A stretch of DNA of 64,000 bases. It comes from Sphingomonas sp. (GTDB lineage: Bacteria; Pseudomonadota; Alphaproteobacteria; Sphingomonadales; Sphingomonadaceae). Positions 58,841 through 64,000 of this stretch are shown piece after piece. The notes under the pieces are model-generated. The model ran no database searches and was not told where the DNA came from. It saw only the letters and a list, made by a program, of their open reading frames with translations. The stretch covers positions 1,488,001-1,552,000 of the forward strand of contig NZ_JAHBZI010000001.1 in assembly GCF_019635515.1 (NCBI RefSeq), given 5' to 3'. Within the stretch, counting starts at the first letter, position 1; each line of letters starts with the position of its first letter. The translations under genes were made by a program, and so were the position numbers.

Positions 58841-58974
58841 CTCCCTCTCCCTCTCATCGGGAGAAAGAAGGGGGCCGCTGCGAAGCGGTGGGAAGGGTGA
58901 GGACAGGGTATCCAACTATCCTCACCCTCCCGCCGATTTCATCGGCTCCATCCCTCTCCCAAAGGGGAGAGGGA
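58841..58974. repeat. compound inverted-repeat element, family C
   Basis: 134 bp made of nested hairpins: CTCCCTCTCC at the left pairs with GGGGAGAGGGA at the right end. Inside are CCGCT-GCGA-AGCGG, a central GGTGAGGA with TCCTCACC, and GCCGAT-TTC-ATCGGC. It fills the space between the DUF2062 and M13 peptidase genes and has no coding features. Confidence 0.75.
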
Positions 58975-59039
58975 CAGCAATTGACCGGCCATATTAAGGG
59001 GGTAAGACGGCGCATCCGAATTCCTAGGGGAATCTACTG

Positions 59040-61112
59040 ATGCGTCTCTCGCTCCTTGCCACCACCTTCCTCGCCGCGCCGGTTCTGCTCGGCGGCTGTA
59101 CGCACACCGCGGCGCCCGTCACCGAGGCCGCGCCCGTTGCCGAAGCGGCTCCCGCACCCGAGCCGGCTCGCCCCAAGCCGACCTTTGGCGATTTCGGCTT
59201 CGACGAGACCGGCATGGATCGCGCGATTGCCCCCGGCGACGATTTCTACGGTTATGCCAACGGCACCTGGGCGAAGAACACGCCGATCCCCGCCGACAAG
59301 TCGAACTATGGCGCGTTCAATCTGCTCGCCGATCTCTCGCAGGAGCGCACCCAGGGCATTCTCAAGGAAGCGCAGAACGATCCCAACTCGAAGATCGGCA
59401 CCACCTACGCGACCTATCTCGATACCGCGACGATCGACGCCAAGGGTCTCGCGCCGATCAAGCCGTGGCTGGACCAGATCAAGTCGGTGAAGAACAAGGC
59501 CGGCCTCGCCGCGCTCTATGCCCAGGCCGACCGCAACGGCGTGGGCGTGCCGTTCGGCGCCGGCGTCGGCCAGGACGACAAGGAGCCCGAATCCTATGCG
59601 CTGTTCCTCAACCAGCGCGGCCTCGGCATGCCCGATCGCGACTATTACCTGTCGAAGGATCCCAAGCTCGCCGAGACCAAGGCCGCCTATCTCAAGCATT
59701 TGACCAACGTCCTGACGCTGGCCGGCGAGCCCAATTCCGCGGCCCGCGCCGCCGCGATCGTCGCGTTCGAGACAAAGATCGCCGAAGTCCACTGGACCCG
59801 CGTCGAGAGCCGTGACTCGAACAAGACCTATAACAAGATGACGGTCGCCGCCCTTCAGAAGTCCGCGCCGGGCTTCGACTTCAAGGGCTATTTCGCCGGC
59901 ATCGGCGCGCCGGTCGATTCGGTCGTCGTCGCGCAGCCCAGCGCCGTCACCGGCATCGCCAGGCTGATCGCCGCGACGCCGGTATCTGTGCTCACCGATC
60001 AGTTGCTGGTCCGCAGCCTCGACAGCTTCGCGGACGTGCTGCCCAGCGCCTTCGACCAGGAGCATTTCGCGTTCTTCGGCACCGTGTTGTCGGGCCAGCC
60101 CGAACAGGAAGCCCGCTGGAAGCGCGGCGTCGATTTCACCACCGGCGTCCTCGCCGACGAGGTCAGCAAGCTCTACGTCGCCAGATATTTCCCGCCCGAG
60201 ACCAAGGCCGCGGCGGATCGTCTGGTCAAGAACGTCATCGCCGCGATGGACGCCCGCATCGAGCAGCTCGACTGGATGGCGCCCGAAACCAAGGTGAAGG
60301 CGCATGCCAAAATGGCCGCCTTCGTCCCCAAGATCGGCTATCCGGATCGCTGGAAGGACTATTCGTCGCTGTCGATCGTCGCGGGCGACGCCTTCGGCAA
60401 CAATCTCCGCGCCAACCAATGGGCGCATGAGGAGAATGTCGGTCATCTCGGCAAGCCGCTGCAGCGCTGGGAATGGGGCATGACCCCGATGACCGTGAAC
60501 GCCTATGCCAATCCGGGCATGGTCGAGATCGTGTTCCCAGCCGCGATCCTCCAGCCGCCCTTCTTCGATCCCAATGCCGACGACGCGGTCAATTATGGCG
60601 GGATCGGCGCGGTGATCGGCCACGAGATCAGCCATCATTTCGACGATCAGGGCGCCAATTACGATATGCACGGCCGCCTCACCGAATGGTGGACTCCGGC
60701 CGATACCAAGGCGTTCAAGGCCCGTACCGACGCGCTCGTCGCCCAGTACGACCAATATGAGCCGCTGCCGGGCATGCATGTGAAAGGCGCGTTGACGCTT
60801 GGCGAGAACGTCGCCGATCTCGCCGGCCTCACCGTCGCCTATGACGCCTATCACAAGGCGCTGGGCGGCAAGGACGCGCCAGTGATCGACGGCACGACCG
60901 GCGATCAGCGCTTCTATCTCGGCTGGGCCCAGGTCTGGCGGCGCAACTATCGCGAGGCCAACCTCCGCCAGCGCCTGCTGACCGATCCGCACAGCCCGAG
61001 CATCCAGCGCACCTGGGTCGTCCGCAACCTCGATCCCTGGTACAATGCCTATAATCCGGCGCCGGACGCCAAGATGGTCCTGCCGCCCGAGAAGCGCGTC
61101 CGGATCTGGTGA
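59040..61112 (+). CDS. M13 family metallopeptidase (PepO/neprilysin-like) lipoprotein
   Basis: 690-aa zinc endopeptidase. Lipoprotein signal with lipobox LLGGC (Cys20), then a Pro/Ala-rich spacer. The N-terminal domain begins GMDRAIAPGDDFYGYANGTWAKNTPIPADKS, the M13 opening. The zinc site HEISH is at residues 528-532 (VIGHEISHHFDDQGANYD), with third ligand E589 in GENVADLAGL. The end AYNPAPDAKMVLPPEKRVRIW is also canonical. ATG 59040 has TAGGGGA 9 bases upstream. Periplasmic anchored peptidase. Confidence 0.94.
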   Translation: MRLSLLATTFLAAPVLLGGCTHTAAPVTEAAPVAEAAPAPEPARPKPTFGDFGFDETGMDRAIAPGDDFYGYANGTWAKNTPIPADKSNYGAFNLLADLSQERTQGILKEAQNDPNSKIGTTYATYLDTATIDAKGLAPIKPWLDQIKSVKNKAGLAALYAQADRNGVGVPFGAGVGQDDKEPESYALFLNQRGLGMPDRDYYLSKDPKLAETKAAYLKHLTNVLTLAGEPNSAARAAAIVAFETKIAEVHWTRVESRDSNKTYNKMTVAALQKSAPGFDFKGYFAGIGAPVDSVVVAQPSAVTGIARLIAATPVSVLTDQLLVRSLDSFADVLPSAFDQEHFAFFGTVLSGQPEQEARWKRGVDFTTGVLADEVSKLYVARYFPPETKAAADRLVKNVIAAMDARIEQLDWMAPETKVKAHAKMAAFVPKIGYPDRWKDYSSLSIVAGDAFGNNLRANQWAHEENVGHLGKPLQRWEWGMTPMTVNAYANPGMVEIVFPAAILQPPFFDPNADDAVNYGGIGAVIGHEISHHFDDQGANYDMHGRLTEWWTPADTKAFKARTDALVAQYDQYEPLPGMHVKGALTLGENVADLAGLTVAYDAYHKALGGKDAPVIDGTTGDQRFYLGWAQVWRRNYREANLRQRLLTDPHSPSIQRTWVVRNLDPWYNAYNPAPDAKMVLPPEKRVRIW

Positions 61113-61119
61113 CTTCATA

Positions 61120-61147
61120 CTCCCTCTCTCCTTCGGGGGAGAGGGAG
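61120..61147. repeat. hairpin downstream of the M13 peptidase gene, family C core
   Basis: CTCCCTCTCTCC-TTCG-GGGGAGAGGGAG, one mismatch in 12-bp arms, 7 bp after the stop. It resembles the outer arms of the 58841 element and may serve as a terminator, though only ATTTGCTT follows. Confidence 0.65.
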
Positions 61148-61188
61148 ATTTGCTTGACCGCCGCCCTTGCCCGGCACACACGAGCCGC

Positions 61189-63579
61189 ATGGCGTCCTTG
61201 CCCCTCGTCCCCGCGAAAAACTCCCGCGCGTTGTTGCCGCTCGCGGCCGCCATCGGCGCCGGCTTCCTCGCCGCCGCCATAATATTGCTGACCCTCAACG
61301 ATCGTGCGGTCGCGGTCGGATTCGTCGGCGCCGGCATCCTTGCCGCCGGCGGCCTCGTCGCCGCGCGCAGGCTGTTCGCGCCCGACACCACTGCGGAAGG
61401 GCCGACCGACTGGGCCGTCGCGCATGCCCTCGCCGCCGCCTCGGACGACGCGCTTGCCGTTACCGACCGCGCCGGGCGCCTGGTCTGCGCCAACAGCCGC
61501 TACGAAGCGCTGTTCGCCGGCTGGCCGACCCCGCCGAGCCTGCCGGTCAGCGATGTATCGGTCACCGCGCTTGGCACCGCCGCCCGCGCGGCGTGGCGCG
61601 ATGGCGAGGGCAGGGCCGAGAACGTCCAGGTGTTCGGTTCCCCCGTTTCGGTGCGGGTCGCCCGCGTCGGCGAGGAATCGCTGGTGTGGCGTTTCGTCGG
61701 AGTCCAGGCGCTCGATCTCGCCGCGCAGATGGAATCGCTGATCGATGGCGGCACCGGTGACCGTCTGGGCAGCGCCGGGATCATGACCGTGATGGTCACG
61801 CCGGAAGGGCGCATCCGCTCGGCCAACCGCGTTTTCCGCCTCCGCGCTCTCGGCAATGCCGACACTCCGGCAGAGGGCCGCGACTTCGCGCGTTTCCTGA
61901 TCACCGACAGCATGGGGCTGGTCCGTTTCGAACGCGAAGGGCTGAACGGCACCCCCTTGCGCGTCCTTCAGATCCCGTTCCTCGATGGCGACGACGCGCC
62001 GATGCTGGTGACCTTGCTCGATGAGGAGCATGGCGCCGCCGCGGCCCCCGCGATCGGTGGCAGCGCCACCGCCCATGTCCGCTCGCTGATCGCCCTGCTG
62101 CCTTCCGGGCTGGCGCTGATCGATCGCGACGGGCGCTTCGTCAACATGAACGACGCCTTCGTGAAGGCGACCCGCGTCAACGCCGCCGCGCCGCCGCTTT
62201 ATCCCGGCGACCTCGTCGTCCGCGAGGACAAGGCCGCGCTCGCCGATGCCGTCCGCCGCTTCGCCGGCGGCGCCGCGCAATCCGCCGAGATGACGATCCG
62301 CCTCCAGGACGCGCCCGAGGAGCCGGTCGCGATCACCATCGCCGGTGCGCGCGGGCTGGGCGACGCTGCGGTGCTGATCAGTCTCAAGGATTCGGGCGAG
62401 GAGGGCAAGCTCAAGCGCCAGGTCGCGCAGGCGACCAAGATGCAGGCGGTCGGCCAGCTCGCCGGTGGCGTCGCCCATGATTTCAACAATATCCTCACCG
62501 CGATCATCGGCCATTGCGACCTGATGCTGATGCGCCATTCGCCCGGCGACGGCGACTATGACGATATCCAGCAGATCCGCGCCAATTCGAACCGCGCCGC
62601 CAGCCTGACCCGCCAGCTTCTTGCCTTCTCCCGTCAGCAGACACTGCGCCCGCAGGTTCTCCAACTCCCCGACGTCATCTCGGAGGTGTCGAACCTGCTC
62701 AAGCGCCTGCTCGGCGAAACGGTCGTGCTGGACGTCAAGCATGGCCGCAATTTGGGGCCGGTCCGTGCCGATCCCGGTCAGCTCGAACAGGTCGTGGTCA
62801 ATCTCGCGGTCAACGCCCGCGACGCGATGCTGTCGGCCAATCCCAGCGGCGGCACGCTGACGATCGAGACGATGGCGGTCCCCGCCGCACAGGTCCGCCA
62901 GATGGACGACGATGTCCTGCCGGTGGGCGATTACACCGCGCTGCGTATCGCCGACACCGGCACCGGCATTCCGCACGATATCCTGCCCAAGATCTGGGAG
63001 CCGTTCTTCACCACCAAGGAAGTCGGCAAGGGCACCGGTCTCGGCCTTTCCACCGTCTATGGCATCATCAAGCAGTCGGGCGGCTTCATCTTCGCGGAAA
63101 ACCAGCCGAACAGCGGCGCCGAGTTCACCATCTATCTGCCGGTCCACGCCGCCGCCGAAGCCACCGTCGCGCCCAAGCTGCCGGCCGCCAGGGCCAAGCC
63201 CGCCGACACCTGGGGCACCGGCACGATCCTGGTCGTCGAGGACGAAGACATGGTCCGCGCCGTCGCCGAGCGGGCATTGGCGCGGCAGGGCTATACCGTC
63301 CTCACCGCCGAGAATGGCGAAGCCGCGCTAGAGTTGCTCGATACGATCGAGAAACCCGACCTGCTTGTCAGCGACGTGGTGATGCCGTTGATGGACGGGC
63401 CGACCATGGCCCGCCACATCCGCGCCAAATGGCCCGATCTGCCGATCCTGTTCATGTCGGGCTATGCCGAGGAACAGCTGCGCAGGTCGATCGACCTCGA
63501 CAATGTCGCCTTCCTGCCGAAACCCTTTTCGGTTCAGCAACTTGCTGAGGCCACCCGCGACGTTCTCGTAGCGAAATAA
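61189..63579 (+). CDS. cckA: hybrid histidine kinase CckA
   Basis: 796-aa hybrid kinase at the top of the CckA-ChpT-CtrA phosphorelay. Two N-terminal transmembrane helices ([22 protein letters not shown] and [22 protein letters not shown]) precede two PAS-like domains (about 85-170 and 290-400). The H-box is [17 protein letters not shown] (His430). HATPase boxes [17 protein letters not shown] and [18 protein letters not shown] are intact. The C-terminal receiver has phosphoacceptor Asp729 (LLVSDVVMP) and KPFS. ATG 61189 was preferred to a frame starting within the preceding gene. Confidence 0.95.
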   Translation: MASLPLVPAKNSRALLPLAAAIGAGFLAAAIILLTLNDRAVAVGFVGAGILAAGGLVAARRLFAPDTTAEGPTDWAVAHALAAASDDALAVTDRAGRLVCANSRYEALFAGWPTPPSLPVSDVSVTALGTAARAAWRDGEGRAENVQVFGSPVSVRVARVGEESLVWRFVGVQALDLAAQMESLIDGGTGDRLGSAGIMTVMVTPEGRIRSANRVFRLRALGNADTPAEGRDFARFLITDSMGLVRFEREGLNGTPLRVLQIPFLDGDDAPMLVTLLDEEHGAAAAPAIGGSATAHVRSLIALLPSGLALIDRDGRFVNMNDAFVKATRVNAAAPPLYPGDLVVREDKAALADAVRRFAGGAAQSAEMTIRLQDAPEEPVAITIAGARGLGDAAVLISLKDSGEEGKLKRQVAQATKMQAVGQLAGGVAHDFNNILTAIIGHCDLMLMRHSPGDGDYDDIQQIRANSNRAASLTRQLLAFSRQQTLRPQVLQLPDVISEVSNLLKRLLGETVVLDVKHGRNLGPVRADPGQLEQVVVNLAVNARDAMLSANPSGGTLTIETMAVPAAQVRQMDDDVLPVGDYTALRIADTGTGIPHDILPKIWEPFFTTKEVGKGTGLGLSTVYGIIKQSGGFIFAENQPNSGAEFTIYLPVHAAAEATVAPKLPAARAKPADTWGTGTILVVEDEDMVRAVAERALARQGYTVLTAENGEAALELLDTIEKPDLLVSDVVMPLMDGPTMARHIRAKWPDLPILFMSGYAEEQLRRSIDLDNVAFLPKPFSVQQLAEATRDVLVAK

Positions 63580-63619
63580 GCGCTTGGCGTAACGAATCTT
63601 ATCTGCAATTGGGCGAAAC

Positions 63620-63964
63620 ATGCCCGGCAAGAATATCCTCATCGTCGAGGACGAACCTCTGATCGCGATGATGCTCGAGGACTTCCTCGACGCTCTCGAC
63701 CATCGGGTCGCAGGCACCGCCGACACCGTCGCCGCCGCGCTCGATCTTGTTGGCGAATGCGACGCGGCGATCCTCGATGTGAATCTGCGCGGCGGCGAGA
63801 CCAGCTGGCCGATCGCCGACAAGCTCGCCGAAGCCGGCATCCCCTTCGTCATCGCCACCGGCGGAGGCGGGGACAGCATCGCCGAAGCGCATCGCCACCG
63901 CCCGGTGCTCTCCAAGCCGTTCACGATGGACGCGGTCGAGAAGGTGCTCAACGCGCTCGGCTAG
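63620..63964 (+). CDS. single-domain response regulator (CheY-like)
   Basis: 114-aa receiver without output domain. Acidic pocket EDE at 10-12, phosphoacceptor Asp53 (AAILDVNLRGGE), Thr80 (IATGG) and Lys99 (LSKPF). Such NLRGGE-type receivers usually pair with HWE/HisKA_2 kinases. It lies 40 bp after cckA, so cotranscription is possible, but a link to the CckA relay is only suggested by position. Confidence 0.9.
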   Translation: MPGKNILIVEDEPLIAMMLEDFLDALDHRVAGTADTVAAALDLVGECDAAILDVNLRGGETSWPIADKLAEAGIPFVIATGGGGDSIAEAHRHRPVLSKPFTMDAVEKVLNALG

Positions 63965-63968
63965 CGCG

Positions 63969-64000
63969 CTATTGCCACTGCGCCAGCAGGTCCTTCAGCG
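63969..64000 (-). CDS. 3' end of a minus-strand gene (partial)
   Basis: Stop TAG (complement of 63969-63971) ends a frame entering from the right edge with last residues LKDLLAQWQ. Too short to identify. Confidence 0.4.
   Translation of the reverse strand, partial: LKDLLAQWQ

Noticed and set aside
59034..61493. 819-aa minus-strand open frame opposite the M13 peptidase
   Set aside because: Shadow of a gene with a clear lipobox, HEISH site and normal length. The frame also runs past it into cckA.
60829..63147. 772-aa minus-strand open frame opposite cckA
   Set aside because: Antisense to intact kinase motifs; no start signal and no recognisable domain.

Overview
The window is high-GC DNA with an alphaproteobacterial gene set that points to a sphingomonad (Sphingomonas-like). 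The indicators are a CckA hybrid kinase, a fused MrpA/B antiporter subunit, a propionyl-CoA carboxylase locus controlled by a ScfR-type regulator, a TonB receptor, an RcnB-like Asn/Gln/Trp/Arg-rich secreted protein and many ATGA stop/start overlaps. Taxonomy is inferred from gene content only. No prophage, insertion sequence, CRISPR array, plasmid module or rRNA was seen.

Layout. (1) 0-9 kb is a monovalent-cation block: trkA-trkH (K+ uptake, plus strand) runs into a convergent six-gene group-2 Mrp/Pha antiporter operon (minus strand, A/B fused, C, D, E, F, G). (2) 9-17 kb holds a lower-GC orphan gene, recJ, a 2OG-Fe(II) prolyl hydroxylase-like gene, an RcnB-like secreted protein, an orphan IorA-type [2Fe-2S] subunit, a LigB-type dioxygenase, a GIY-YIG nuclease gene bracketed by perfect 33-bp inverted palindromes, and a class II aldolase. 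(3) 16.6-26.9 kb is a propionyl-CoA to succinyl-CoA cluster: pccR, then divergently pccB, a small membrane protein, methylmalonyl-CoA epimerase, an enoyl-CoA hydratase, methylmalonyl-CoA mutase, bioB, an LprI-like gene and pccA. PccA/PccB carboxylate propionyl-CoA, the epimerase and B12 mutase complete the route, and BioB makes the biotin that PccA carries. The locus contains four copies of a palindromic repeat that has reshaped ribosome-binding sites and one protein N-terminus.

(4) 27-34.5 kb carries tRNA-Glu, a TonB receptor/DUF2946 pair, DUF952, a dienelactone-hydrolase-like protein, a LuxR regulator and a secreted TIM-barrel-like lipoprotein. (5) 34.5-43.7 kb carries gyrA, a secreted TPR protein, an Lrp/AsnC regulator, a degenerate histidine kinase, a polysaccharide deacetylase-like protein, tRNA-Ile(CAT) and tRNA-Pro. 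(6) 43.7-54.2 kb carries a dicarboxylate symporter, an M28 peptidase, EttA, a yeast-type cytosine deaminase, several secreted proteins of unknown role (one with a gluzincin zinc site), DoxX, acylphosphatase and GreB. (7) 54.2-64 kb carries a soluble lytic transglycosylase, dapA, a second GIY-YIG gene with the same palindrome family, smpB, DUF2062, an M13 peptidase, cckA and a single-domain response regulator.

The most unusual signal is the pairing of two paralogous small GIY-YIG nuclease genes with related extragenic palindromes, with further solo copies elsewhere in the window. It could be a REP-like element system with a GIY-YIG enzyme in the role that RAYT transposases play for classical REPs. 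A second palindrome family supplies Shine-Dalgarno sequences and 5' coding sequence to genes of the propionate operon.
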